Below are positions 1-12,128 of a DNA stretch of 64,000 nucleotides, one piece after another. Each line of letters begins with the position of its first letter. Positions within the stretch are counted from its first letter, which is position 1. The notes under the pieces are model-generated. The model worked only from the letters and a program-made list of their open reading frames with translations. It made no database searches and was not told the DNA's origin. This DNA is from Bursaphelenchus xylophilus (lineage: Eukaryota; Nematoda; Chromadorea; Rhabditida; Aphelenchoididae), in NCBI GenBank assembly GCA_904066235.2, contig CAJFCV020000005.1, positions 5,017,501 to 5,081,500 on the forward strand, given 5' to 3'. The position numbers and the translations under genes were made by a program.

Positions 1-601
1 TTATATCTTTGTATACATTAAATTGAGGATCCAAACAAATATCGAGTTTCGCCCTCCCATCTTTATCTTCAATCCATTGAGTACCCGATTTCTTCGCTGC
101 TCGTTTATCAACGTACCTCTAAAAATATATTTTATAGATAAAACTGTGTATTAATTGGTTAAAGTTAAAGATTTCTTACTTGCAAGGGCGGAAGAGGAAA
201 AGTCGAGGGCAATGTGTATTTTTCAACTTTATTTTTGTTATTCAGAAGTTCGGATTCTTCGTGCTTGTGGACCAATTTCCAATCCGAGCGGTTTAAATCA
301 TGCGCAAACTCGTAAACACCCAAATTCCTTCCTCGAAAAGTCCATTCGGCCCAGACTTTACCCTTATGAAGCCACGGATCCATCTCAGGTCTGGCCTAAA
401 CACAAATACTCTAAAATAATATCACAGTACCTTTACAATCCGAAGGTAGGATGGTTGGTGAGGCCATCTGAGTTTCCATTCAGTCTTTGTGACAATCCTC
501 CCAGTCCCAAGGTTCCTCAATCTGCATAAAATTTCCCATATCGTTTTCCCTTCGGCGGCCACATCAAAGTTACCGACGAATCTGATAGGTGGAGCGGCCA
601 T
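1..601 (-). CDS. mrps-34: Mitochondrial small ribosomal subunit protein mS34 (3' end cut by the window)
   Basis: Structural protein of the mitochondrial ribosome small subunit. Reading the minus strand, three exons join in frame: 601-431, 395-180 and 118-1. The start is the ATG at 601, giving MAAPPIRFVGNFDVAAEGK. Family landmarks seen: WEILCRLRNLGTGRIVTKTEW, then HKGKVWAEWTFRGR, then DWKLVHKHEE, which parallel human MRPS34 segments (LGRLVTR, HGKAWGILTFKGK, DWRLVPKHEE) in the same order. Both introns are short (35 and 61 bp) with GT..AG ends. The last exon, beginning RYVDKRAAKKSGTQWIEDK, is still open at base 1, so the C-terminus lies outside. Head-to-head with the neprilysin gene; the 0.6 kb between them is probably a shared promoter region. 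Confidence 0.85.
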
Positions 602-1225
602 AATGAATACTCGGTGTTAGAATATACAAAACCGTCACACGTGATGTCCACAGATCTAAAATTAGGTAACCGTGCGGCCTCCTTTTCAATTTTTTGTTGT
701 TTTTATTTTTTCTTCATCCGGGCGCAGCTTGCCGATTTGGTTCAATCCAGCGCATCCCGACCCGTTTAGGCGTTTCGCTCACATGCTATCGATTGACCAA
801 AAGATTTTCGATATACAAATTCATCCAGAAAAAACTTTTGGAGGACAAAAATGGTTTTAAAAATCAAGAAAAATTTACAACGTTAATGTCTGACTAAAAA
901 GCGAGGGGTTTTCCTGGCTAGCAAAAAAAACCAGCCAAAGATAATCTCCAAAATTCTATTTGTGACGAAACGCCACATCGATTAAATCTTGGTCAGGAAA
1001 TAGCTTCAACTACGCTTGATTGACGTGCTTTATCCCATAGTCAAGGTTTGTCAGCGGGCCGGGCTTACGGTCAGTTTGACTCAAAATTCTTGCGTAACCG
1101 CTCTCTTGGAATGACGCCGCATCTCTTCATTTCATTTCTTTGTTCTTTATTGGATGATATAACAAGTATGACAATAAAATGAGCCTCCGGAAAATAAAAC
1201 TGATAAAGTTCAAATCAAATGAAGT
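602..1225. other. Divergent intergenic region
   Basis: Separates the start codons of mS34 (minus) and neprilysin (plus). I see no coding exon supported by a family match; the short open frames here have no recognisable domain. It presumably carries both promoters, but no clear TATA or GC box was found. Confidence 0.6.
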
Positions 1226-3784
1226 ATGAATAAGAAAGTGCTTCTGCTTTTTGTTCTAATTTTTATTATTGCTTTAGCAATAACAGCAGGAGCATCTTTC
1301 TTACTCTTCCGCAAAAAGAAGAGACCTGTTGAAGATGAATTATTGGACGAAATTAAGCGCAGAATAAATAAATCTGCTGACCCGTGCAACGATTTTTACG
1401 AGTATGCCTGTGGTAATTGGGCTTCTTACAATTCTCCTCCCAGCGGAAGGACTTCGTACAATGGCGAACTAAAAGTGGGTGTTAATCGACGCACTCGTAA
1501 TTTCAGATTGGGGATGATGTTTCGAAAGAAATTCATGATGCTCTACTCAGTTTAGATAAAGAATGCGAAAGTTCAAGTTTGAGGATGACCAAAGGCTACT
1601 ACAGGTCTTGTCTTGATCAGAAAAAAGCGGATTCGGATAAGGGGAAATGGCTGTTTGATTTGATAAATACGGGTTCTGCCGAGGGAGTTTATAAAAAGTT
1701 GCCCTCAGGGGTCTTACAGTGGCCATTGATTCAACATGATTATAAATGGAATGGAATCTCGGTTGAAAAAAGAATGGGTGAGTCTTCGGCCTTATTTAAG
1801 CTGCGTTTACCTGATTTCAGGACTTCTAAAATCAGTTTTTGGAGTGGACACATTACTTTATTCATACGTCCTTGGGAGTGATAACAACTCGACGAAGAAT
1901 ATTCTGTGGCTCACTGGGAACATGCTCCCTTTAGGAATGAGTTCTCTTTATCTCACCCAGCCAGAGTTTGAACGTAAGAAACAATTGACCCACTCGGTTA
2001 TTGTACCCTAGATGTTCGAAAAGCGTATTCGTCGATGCAGTTTGAAGTGGCACTGTTGTTGGCTAGAGATGGCGGACAAAAAGGGGAAATAAAACAAGAG
2101 GATGTTGATCGTTTACTGAATTTCGAAGTAAAAGTAGCGAGATTGAAACAGGAAAATCACGATGACGATGGTGATGATGAAATAACACTGGAAGAGTATG
2201 CAGTATAACGGTTATAGGTACTTTTAGGTTGCAAAAACAAGTGCCCAAGTTCGAATGGGCAGAATATTTCGAAGAGCTTTTGGATGGAGACTCTTACAGA
2301 TTTCTTAAAAACAAAGCTAGGATAATTAATAATGCTGCGGAGTACATTAACGCTGTGAGTTCCGACAAACTTGTTAACATAGTCACATGCTTGATATCTG
2401 TAATATAATTGTCTCAGCTCCGTTCTCTGTTGGACACAACCGATGAGAAGGATGTGCAAAATTATTTGATCTGGCGTCTTGTTTTGTCGCAAATCAATTA
2501 CTTATCATTCGAATACAAGACAGCTTACCAAAAGTTTCAAACAGTATTGACTGGAAATGAGATTCGAGTGAACCAAACAGACATCTGCCTTAAGGCCGTA
2601 AAAGGAAATTATGAAGTTCCAAGCCTTGGGATTGGTGCTGCCGAAGCCTTATTGAAAAATGGATTTAATCAAGCAATAGTTACAGTAAATAATAATGCAA
2701 AATAATAATGATTATTAGGAGACCGTTGAACTGACAAAACTTGTGGAAAGCGGGTTGATGGCATTGATAAATACAACTGGATGGATGGATTCAGAGACAA
2801 AGGAAAATGCGATTACAAAATTGAATAAAGTGGAAAATATAATCGGCTTTCCAGATATCCTCAGGAACAGTACGCAAATCGACGATTACTATAAAGGTTG
2901 GAGGTTAAAATATTTTCTAATGGTGATTTAGATCTCAAAATGTCCTCTTCTTCTCCATTTGGACTTCAGAATCTTCTCCTCAAATCATGGGGAGTCCGTC
3001 AGAATCTTCAGCGTCTCGCTCAGATCAACACAAGAACTTATTTTAGAGGATCTCCAGTGCTAACTAATGCCTGGTATATGAATGAAGCCAATTCGATCAC
3101 AATTTCCCTAGGGGAAATACATCATCCGGCAATTGGGGAAGGTAATTCGCTGTAATTTTTAATTGAAATTTATTTTAGGCTTCCCAAATTGGGCTCGTTT
3201 TGGAGGTATTGGGGCTCTAATTGGACACGAAATAAGTCATGGATTCTTCGACCCAAGAGGGGCTGAATACGACGGGGATGGAAATAAAAACAACTGGTGG
3301 ACCAAGGAATCTGAGTGAGTAGTAATAATATTCAACGTGTTTAAGTCGGACGAATATTTTAGAGAAAAATTTAACATCCAAAAACAATGTCTTATTGACC
3401 AATTCGATTCCTATTGTTATGACAACTCCACTTGTGTTAATGGAAGGCTTACATTAGCCGAAAATGCAGCCGATCTTGCTGGATTAAAAGCTGCTTTTCA
3501 GGCGTTTGAGCACCTCGAAAACAACCAAATAATTGGAGAATTTACGACTCGACAGGTAACTTGAGTTTTATGGATAATCTTAAGATTCTTAGTTGTTTTT
3601 CCTATCCTACCCAATATACTTTTGCGGAATTGGTTCCAACGCCGACCACAAAAAGGAGTATACGGGGATGCATTCTCCGCTCAAAATACGGGTGAATGGA
3701 ATCTTGCGGAATGTAAAATCATTCTCATCGGCGTTTAATTGCCCGAGGGAATCTTATATGAACTTGGACAGAAAATGTTTGTGA
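1226..3784 (+). CDS. Neprilysin-like M13 zinc metallopeptidase
   Basis: Type II membrane endopeptidase that cleaves small extracellular peptides. Eleven exons join in frame: 1226-1474, 1507-1777, 1821-1973, 2012-2195, 2228-2354, 2418-2684, 2719-2896, 2932-3141, 3179-3314, 3363-3555, 3593-3784, giving about 719 aa, close to the usual 700-770. A short cytoplasmic start (MNKK) is followed by one hydrophobic span (about residues 5-27), then the M13 opening SADPCNDFYEYACGNW. The zinc site reads IGHEISHGF (HExxH) and the third ligand lies in ENAADLAG (ExxxD). The C-terminus keeps the family pattern (MHSPLKIRVNG, then a final Cys in RKCL). Introns are 32-63 bp. In most M13 enzymes the motif before HExxH is NAYY; here the matching stretch is NAWYMNEANS, a conservative variant. 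Nematodes carry large expansions of this family, so the exact orthologue is not assigned. Confidence 0.92.
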
Positions 3785-3898
3785 TGAGAATAAAGTGTCG
3801 TATCGTGTCTAGTCTGTGTCACAATTAAGTGCACTCCGATGGTCACTTTCGGTTATTCGATTACTTATGAATATTGCATGTTCAATTTTCGGATGTAT

Positions 3899-4051
3899 CA
3901 GTCTGTCGGGAAAATAACGGCGGGTCGTCGCGCTTTGGAATCGCACATCATCGCTTTGCGACTGCAAGCCGCTGATTGGGATTTGGTGCGCGATAGCGGC
4001 GAGGCGAGACATTTTGCTGCGACGATCCGCCTTTATTTTCCCGACAGACTG
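3899..4051. mobile_element. Short palindromic element (MITE), copy 1
   Basis: Both ends are the inverted 12-mer CAGTCTGTCGGG / CCCGACAGACTG, extended inward by AAAATAA, and the element is 153 bp long. A second copy of identical length with the same ends lies in the ZIP gene (12510-12662). The interior is about 70-80% alike between copies by eye. No coding capacity; the open frames through it are by-products of the palindrome. It sits about 115 bp past the neprilysin stop codon. Target duplication is not clear. Superfamily not assigned. Confidence 0.85.
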
Positions 4052-7000
4052 ATAAGAAGGGTTACAACTAAATTTAAATTTTTTTCGGCCATGCTTAACC
4101 TCAAGTTTGGTCCATATTGAACTTTTGTTCTGCAATGTATGCATATAGTATATGGCATGGGAAAACGTGAGCCTATTGCAGGCTTTATGCAGAACCAAAA
4201 ATTCGATTTGGACGAAACTCAAGAGCGTCATTTGGTAGGGCGAAAAAATCTGAATTTGCTCGGAAACCCTTTTGTGCAGAATCATATGGTGTTTTTATTT
4301 ACAAAATCGCATCAACGGATGACATCATCCCGCATGTCTTCTGGCCCTTCCACACGTTCTGTTTCTATAATCCGACTGTTCGGCGCTTCCCAAAAAAATC
4401 CCAAATCATTATGAATCAGCGATTAATTCGAGTTTGTCGGATCCCCTAGGGGCGTTTCTTTTGTTCTGCAAATTAGTGTTACTCTTACTTAAACTGCGAG
4501 CTGTTGTTTTGCGGGATTGATCGAGAATGGGTGGAGGAGGGGTGTTCTCCTTTCACTTTCCGCCTTCCAATTAGGCGATGATTTAGCTGGATTTACGGGG
4601 ATCATAACAATATTTTGGTATCTTCTGGTGCGTGGATGAGCATTTTAGATGAGTAATGCTTCTGCCTCTCGGTAATTGATAATCCCGTTTGCCTGTATAA
4701 GAGAGGCTGCTATACATATATGGTAAGGGAATCCAAACATCAGAAATTTGGAAAATGAAATTAACGTTGTTAGAGTAATTGTTTTGGAATAATAGGGCAA
4801 TTCCCAAGTCTTCCACACCGAAAGCTATGTCATCGACCGTGTTTTTGTTTGTCTTCGAGGTGTCATCGACATATTCCTGCCATAAAATCTCGAAAATTAA
4901 TTTATTTTTGAATTGATTTGTGGCTTTTTTAAACCGCTTAAGGAGGAGCTTCCCATAAAAGCTGTCATACAAGACTTCTGGGTGGTATTTTTGAATATTA
5001 GTTCACAAAGTTTGATCAAAATCCGAGCGTTTACAATTTTGCTTTAAAATGTACATATAAAAACCATTTTGCTTTTAATTCAAAATATTTAAATTGACCA
5101 GTTTCAGTTTTTTGCTATACATATACTTGGTTTTATTGTTAGCCTACGAAATTAAAACAGTTTAATGGCTATTACGCAGTTTGGGTTAGGCTTCCGGCCT
5201 TTTGCGAGCAACTTGGCTACGTAATTGTCGTATTTGGAAAGTATTTAAGTCATCACTCGTCTTTTGTTTTTTGTTCCAAATGATTGTTGTGCTCTGTTAT
5301 CGAGTTCCATTTTTAATATCGTCTTGCACTTTCTTCTGGTTACCATAACCGCTACAACGCTTATTGTAATTTATTTTTATAGGGTTTCCCTCGGGTGTGC
5401 TGTGTAAACAAGACCCGTTTTAAATTCGAATTTCGGCGAAATCCTCCTTGAACATACGTTTATCAGTGGTCTTTGATAAGAGTCTTGGAAATGCTGTTAA
5501 ATGCATGAAATTACAAGTTATTACTTTCCGAGGGCTCTTCAGAATGAGTTCATGTTTGTTTTTTACTACGGTAGAGAGGGAGTTACGGGGGTTGGAACGG
5601 GTGAGTCATTGCACGTTCGAGTCGATTTAGTTTATAGTCTCTGCAGAAACATGCCTTGATAACCGTGTGTTGTGCTTTGTTTACTAGTCTGTGACATCAG
5701 CGAGCTCTTTAGTCAATTTAAATGAAGTGTTTTGTCACTGCGGCGATGAAATCTTTTCGATGTTTTGGGAATGTTAACGTGGAATTGGACGGCTATTTCA
5801 ACTAATCTTGTGGTTGACCATCTTTCGCGTCATCACCGTTTCCTTTCTGCACTTTGTTATATTCTAATCGCCTTTCTTCAGCATCAAAAGTTCGTCCCAC
5901 CGGTCATACCAGTCTTGTCCTCCTACTGTTTTTTCCTGTTAGTCGCGTGTTTCGCAATGTTTTTTGACTTTATAAAAATTAATTGGGGGTAAAGTTGAAG
6001 ACGTCCAAGAGGAATGTAAATATCCGCTTTTCACGATTTCTAGAACTCACTTTGATTGGGCCCAAATTAAAGATTACACGTTGCATTTGTTTTTATTTTG
6101 TTCCGAACATTCGAAATCTTATAGGAAATGCGTAGGGACTACCATATAAGGATTAGACTGCAGTGATTTCCAGTAATGTTCTTTGAGACCTGTTTCTTCA
6201 AAGAGTTAAGAACGTGTGATCTGACCAGTTGATTACCATTTGAGCTGGCTTCGGATCTGTCTTGGAACTTAAAGTCAGAGCTCTTTTTTCTTCACTCACG
6301 ACCTTATTCCTCTTGATTACTCACTCTGTCGAGACTGTATTCAAAATTTACAGCGCGAACTCGAATTCCGAAGAGTTAAATTTGGACCTTAACCAAACCG
6401 GTTAAAGCGCGACCGAAAAAAAAACAGCAGAAAATAGGCTAGCCGAGCAGTTCTCTTCGCAACCGGTTCATCTCCATCTCTTCGCAAGTAATTTCCGTTT
6501 ACAATGCGAAATGAATTTTGGGTGTGGAAGATACGACGACGAGGAGAATGATACGTGAGGGCTTTTCGGAGATCTCGACCACGGGAGTGACAACATGCCC
6601 TCTACTGTAATGTTGTTGTTCGCAAATGTTGAGGTGTTTGGGAGGAGGAAATTGCGAAATCACCGAGAGTTGGGCGAATCGGAGAGAATTAGGTTGTCGT
6701 ACATACACACTTTGAAGAACGGGAGAGAATGGGCGATCTTTGGCGGATAAGTTGCGTGGAATGTCATTCTTTGTTCCATGCCTGTCCCCTTAATTAGTAT
6801 TTAATCCTGGTTTGGTGATCACTCACCGAGAGGTGTCTTGTTTTTGCGACACTCGTGTTTTGAAAGTTTACTCCTTCCCCACGCATATTCATACTGTATT
6901 CGATCCTTGCTGATGCATGTTTTCCCCATATTCTCCATCTTGGGAGCACTTTATTGAACTGTTTTTGTGAGGGAGGAGAGGGCTTATTACGGTGGGTGTG

Positions 7001-8578
7001 GAGTTATGAAAAGATGACTAAGTGCGAGATGACGTCATCACAAGTTTGTAAGTAGTTCCCCTTTCCAATTCCGAATGCCCTTGCCCCGCTCTTATGATGA
7101 GAAATCGCCAAAATTGGGAGCCAATATAAGACGTTGATGTAGAGTTGTACCTGGGCAAATAGACGCCCTGAGGCATATACGAAACGTCATATCCTCGTAT
7201 ATAGTAATCGAGCCTTTTTATTTCGAGTTCTGAGACATCCGGCTAATTCGCGGAGAGCCAAAAGAAGGCTTAAAACAAACAAAAAAGTTACGCAATCCAA
7301 TCCTGTTAAAATAACTCCGGAACACCCCCTCGGGGCATGACGCACCGGGGCGGGCGCTCATATTTAAGTCGCGGTCCCATTCAAATTTTTGTAATTCCTC
7401 CGACCCTTAATGTACTGTTCTTTCACCTCTCTTTTTATACAAATGTCAGGTCTTATTCCGGGTAGGCCTCCAAACATTTTTTTGAAAGTTTCACCTGTAA
7501 CTGGGGTTGGCTTTTGGGCTGCGCTGAGGCTGAGGAGGCGAGGAGCCGGCTCGATGATGTCATTTCTTGCAAGTTCACCTTTTTCACGTGAATTACTGAT
7601 GAGATTACACGTTAAATTTAGGTCTTCTGTTCGTTTCATGCCATTGGATACTGTTGTTTCATCTTTCGTATTTCAAGTTGTATAGTCAGTTTGGAAATTT
7701 AAGCCAGTATTATATATGATTGTACGGCCGTAGTAATGTAAACACGCCCTTCCCTCCCAATTTCCTGTGGTACTTTTATATAAAATCATCCTCGAGTTAT
7801 TCATGGCATCCACCGTATTCATATTTCTTTACGTCTTCCACCCTAATATTCATCGGATTACGTGTTCTTTGTGCAAATATAGAATTATTGAATTCCAAAG
7901 GGGGCGGGGCTTGGCCAAAGAAAAACTTAAACCCTTTTTGCATGAATCTCCTATGATTTTTATAAATTCCTGTTACCCGTACTCTACGGAATTTTAGATT
8001 TTTGTACTAAAAGTAAAGTTAAACTTTCGCCGTGTGGCTTTTATATTACCTTACAATTAGTCGCTCAGTGGGATCACTACTCTTCTTGGGTTACTGTTCT
8101 TTTTTATATTAACAAGTATTTAATTTACACAGTTTTGCAAGTAAATATTCGAGTCTATATTTCAGTATTTTTCATTTTTTGCCATTTTTAATCCTCTAAA
8201 ATACCGTCTACATTCTTTAAATTAAGTTCTCCTCCTGCAAAGCTCCTACAGACAACGGGATCAAGTTGTTTTAATTAGCCAGTTTTGTTCTGGAATGCGT
8301 ATGAATTAAGACGTTGTTTTGCGAGTTTCAAAATATGTTTGTAATTTTCGAAAGTCATCTATTTTTGTCATCAAATCACACGCCTATCACTCCTACTCAC
8401 TAAAATTGCAGCTATTTTTATTTCTCTGACATCATTGATTTCTGTATTTTCTGTCTCTATTCTCATCGTTCCATCGTTCTTTCCCCTAAATCACACTTTG
8501 AAATCTGGCGTGCGCAATCGCCTCGGGCGTTTTTTGGAGCCGAATTGTTTGTCAGTTGATCGTATTGATTTCCAGCTA
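4052..8578. other. 4.5 kb gene-poor region upstream of the neuropeptide gene
   Basis: No exon with a recognisable family match was found on either strand; open frames are short and lack domains. Two possible control sites stand out: a perfect palindromic CRE, TGACGTCA, at 7030-7037, and a GC-rich patch followed by TATTTAAG near 7340-7368 (GGGGCGGGCGCTCATATTTAAG). The same TATTTAAG core stands upstream of the small secreted gene at 26593. The region may hold 5' non-coding exons or enhancers of the neuropeptide gene; this is inference. Confidence 0.45.
7030..7037 (+). promoter_or_regulatory. Consensus CRE palindrome (TGACGTCA)
   Basis: Exact 8-bp CREB/ATF site, about 1.5 kb upstream of the neuropeptide start codon. 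A single 8-mer can occur by chance in 64 kb, so functional meaning is unproven; peptide genes are frequent CREB targets. Confidence 0.3.
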
Positions 8579-10705
8579 ATGTCACTCTCATCTGCAATGC
8601 TAACGGCTCTGAGGGAATCTCGAGGTGTCCTGATGTTCTCCTTGTTAACAGTACTCCTCATTTCTACAGTAACGGCAAAACCTTTGTCCCAAGATCGGAG
8701 ATCCCTGCAGATTTTGTTAAGGTAAGATTATTATTCTTTTTTAAACTTTTTTTCCAAAAATCATCTGTCAAATAGTTTACAGCCAACTAAAGATAACGTA
8801 GTTTGGTTTAGGCGTTACAGTAATCCACCTTAAATTAGCACTTTTTCGATCTGGGCTTGGTCTTTGGCTGATCAACGGCTTTCTTTTTTGCAATCACTGC
8901 GCTTGAAATCAACTACTTTGCTTGTTTTTTGTAAAGAAATTCGAGAAAAACAGCCCGACATCAGCTGATAACATCCAATTTCGCTGCTTATCATCCACAA
9001 ACCGAACGGAAACAAATTGTTTCAAGTGTAAAGTGAATTCCAATGAATAAAATCATTTTATCGCTTAATCTTCAAAGAATTCAAGGATTTCCGGATAAGA
9101 ATAGTATTTAAATTGCGTGTAGTCGGGGTTTTTTGCTGAAAATGGGGAAAGAATGACATGACAAGGTAGAAACGTAACCTTTATATACAGGGTGGCCCAA
9201 AAAAATGGAAACTTTTTTCCATGGGTCCTGCCGCGAAAACCTTGAGGTGTAGCCAAATAATTTTTTCACCAATAAATTCTCTGTATTTTTCTGCCCTAGG
9301 CGTTTTATTTTCATGCCCATATCGCTTGTTTAATATGTCTTTTTTCAATGTCGAACACAGGGGCCTCGATTTCCGACTTGTTTCGGCAAGAAAAAAGACA
9401 GTGTGAGGTTGATAAATTGCTGGCTGTAGCAAAATTTGTCATGCCAAAAGCCACCAAATTATTCAACGGAATACTCCGAGATAGTACGCGTCCGGGAAGT
9501 CGAAAAAAGTGCACCTTAAATACTTCTGCCAACCTTGAGATCGTCAAAAAGCGAGTGAAGCGAAATCTGATGGTGTCCAAGAAAAAGATTGCCCGAGAGA
9601 CCGTAATCAACAGGGCAGCTATCTGCGAAATGGCCAAAAATGTACAGCAGCTTAAGCCTTACAGGCTACAAAAAGTTCAGCGCCCTACGGAAGACCACAC
9701 TTTAGTGCGGCACAAAAGACTTTGAAAACTCAGGCGCCGCGCCGGTGCTCTGGGGATCAGAGGGGATCCTGTTCATGGGTGAGACATAGCTCAACATTGA
9801 GCAGGTCGACAAACACCAGAATGACAGTAATTACGCTGTTGAGCGTCATCAAGCAACCGCAATCTTCGAACCCTGTCAAAACCTCTTCCGTCATGGCCTG
9901 GGGCAAAATTTTGCGCCAGAGGCAAGATATCCCCGTTTTTCGTGGTTAAGATGTCAAAATCAACCGAAACGTCTACCACCGGTATTCTGGAGGTAGTGGG
10001 TGCTTCCGTGGGCTCAGTAGCAACTTGTGGATCAAAATTTAACGTTATAACAAGATTCAGCTCCGACCGACAAGGCAAAAAGTGCTCGGCGGCTGATTTT
10101 CCCGATTTTTGCTACGTCTGCAAAATTGCCGCCTACTCGCCGGAGATGGATCGTATAATTTTAATTTTTTTTTGAATTGGAGGCGAACGCCTGTGCTATA
10201 CGTCACAAACGTTTGGACCGGCTAAGTTATCGCTGCGCCAAGAACGGGACCGATTTCCCCAAAAAAAGCTGCGGCGTATCGCCCAAAATTTTCAGTCACG
10301 TTTGGCACTCTATATCGCCGCGAACGGCAGATATTTCGCAACTGGCCGAACATGTTATCAACAATGTTCCATGGCAATGATATCGATAATTACTTTGGCA
10401 AAATTTAGGTCGTGAACCGAAATATAGCTATAAATATGAGTTTCCATTTTTTTGGGCCACCCTGTAGATAAAAATATAATTGTCGATACAAAAACTAACA
10501 TAAGGTTGTTTTCAGAGCAATTGACAACGAACTCGAGAGCCCCTACTCGGACGACCTGATGCCTTCGAGGTCACGTCGAGCCGTGGCATCAGAATTGCCT
10601 CAGGACAAAAGAGAACTCTTGGCCTACGACAAGAAGAGCTATCCGCGGATATGTTACTTCAGCCCCATCCAATGTCTTTTCACTCGGATGAGTCTCAAGA
10701 AGTGA
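8579..10705 (+). CDS. Allatostatin-C/somatostatin-like neuropeptide precursor
   Basis: Two exons, 8579-8721 and 10516-10705, splice in frame to a 110-residue precursor. The start follows an AG acceptor (TTTCCAG at 8569-8575) with no obvious upstream exon, so it may be trans-spliced. A hydrophobic signal segment (about residues 15-28, FSLLTVLLISTVTA) precedes dibasic sites DRR, SRSRR, DKR and DKK. The last product after DKK is SYPRICYFSPIQCLFTRM, then SLKK. The cysteine ring CYFSPIQC closely matches the allatostatin-C ring (CYFNPISC), which forms a disulphide loop and acts on somatostatin-type receptors. No glycine follows, so the C-terminus is not amidated by the usual route; the tail beyond the ring is longer than in insects. 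The 1.8 kb intron is mostly a mariner insertion. Expected to be secreted from neurons. Identification rests on the ring motif and precursor design. Confidence 0.8.
9188..10464 (+). mobile_element. Tc1/mariner-type DNA transposon, copy 1, inactive
   Basis: Length is 1,277 bp. Terminal inverted repeats of about 26 bp (CAGGGTGGCCCAAAAAAATG at the left, its reverse complement at the right) are flanked by TA on both sides, the signature of the IS630-Tc1-mariner superfamily. A transposase start is readable from 9348 (helix-turn-helix part SDLFRQEKRQCEVDKLLAVA and a second HTH with KKRVKRNLMVSKKKIARET), but the frame is closed by a TGA near 9723 and later parts (VMAWGKIL) lie in other frames. Lies in sense orientation inside the only intron of the neuropeptide gene. 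Confidence 0.93.
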
Positions 10706-12128
10706 GGAAGAAGCCCGTCTTGTCTATTAGGACCATCTAGATTCGTCCTCTAACTTATATCATTACTTGCCTTAAGATTACATCGATCCCTTTGTAATGT
10801 ATAACATTCACAGCAATCTTTCTGTCTGCTTGTTAAAGTCGGCTTCCGAATCCGCAAAAAGTCGGATTGTTTCTCGATTTAATGTTCTCATCAGTTGTAT
10901 TCTTAATTTTCGACGCAATAAGTGCATCTGAATCTTCATCTCAAACGATCGTAATCTTTGAATTGAAAGTTTTACTCTCATTTCGAAGTAAACTGGTAGC
11001 AGTACTCCCGACTTGATGACAGTATTGTGGCCCCATTTGCGTCGTCTTTGACCTCCTCTTACCGCACCGTACTTCCGTCTTCTGAAGACTTTCCTATCGC
11101 CTCCGCAACCTTATCTTCACCGAGCTTTCGCACCCAAATATTTGAATGTGATCTCTAATGTCTGTGCATAAATTATCTTGGTATTCGCCATCTTCTGTTT
11201 GCTGTAGTCGCATATCATCTTATATAATGTAAAGGTTAATGTAATGAGGAAATAAAAGATCTCCAAATTATATTTCGGATATCCGATTTCCAGAGTTTCA
11301 AATTTGAGGGCTTGCCAAGAGGGTCTTTATGAACTACACGAGCTGGAAATAACGCCAGACAACGCGTCAACTTTGAATTTGATATGAAGAGACGGTGGTT
11401 AACGTGAGATGAACTTCAGGATATAAAAATAAATTATTATATAAAGGAGTCGAATTCTCATCGTCATTTCTCTCAAAGGGCAGTACACATCACAATACGT
11501 TGCAATGTGCAAATAATCGTATTTCAAACTTTCCATATAGCCATTGTTGTATCGTTGAGCCCCACGTCTTGCTGACCACGTTGTTTGCCTTTCCTTTCCG
11601 CATTTTATATAAAATTAACTTCCTAAAGTTCAAAGAAATAAACTAAATTGAAAGAGCAGGCCAAAGAAAACGCAAATCAAACTATACCCATGACGCCATC
11701 CTTGAAATTTAAGGGGTTCACACAAAGTATTGTAAACTCAAGCTGATTGTTATCATCGCCGCCGAATTCCCCTCATTTTTTTGAGGAAGCCTGGCGACTG
11801 AGGTCACGATGACAAAAGTCGGTCGTTTCTCGGCCAGTAATTCGAGCCCTGAGGGCCGATCTCTTGTACTGACCACCAAACCCATTCTCTGAGGCCGGAG
11901 AACATCGGTACCGACCGCCGCGCCAATGGTTTCGCGGTATTTTACTTTCAAAAATCACTGTTTTTCGGGGTTAGAGAGTGTTCTCTCCGGAGTCCGTTAT
12001 ATTTCCCCAAAGCCACTCAATCTTCATTTTTTGGCTGTCGGTTTACGTTTCGGTGCGACGAAGTTTTCACTCAGAAAACCTCGTCTTAAGAACATCGGCG
12101 ATCGTTCCATGCCTACTGGGACAGGACC
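10706..12128. other. Intergenic region, neuropeptide to ZIP gene
   Basis: Contains the 3' untranslated part of the neuropeptide gene (AATAAAAG near 11251 could be a poly(A) signal) and the upstream region of the ZIP gene. No supported coding exon was found on either strand. Confidence 0.5.

Noticed and set aside
3809..4285. 158-aa minus-strand frame past neprilysin
   Set aside because: It runs through the CAGTCTGTCGGG palindrome and has no recognisable domain or codon pattern beyond that.
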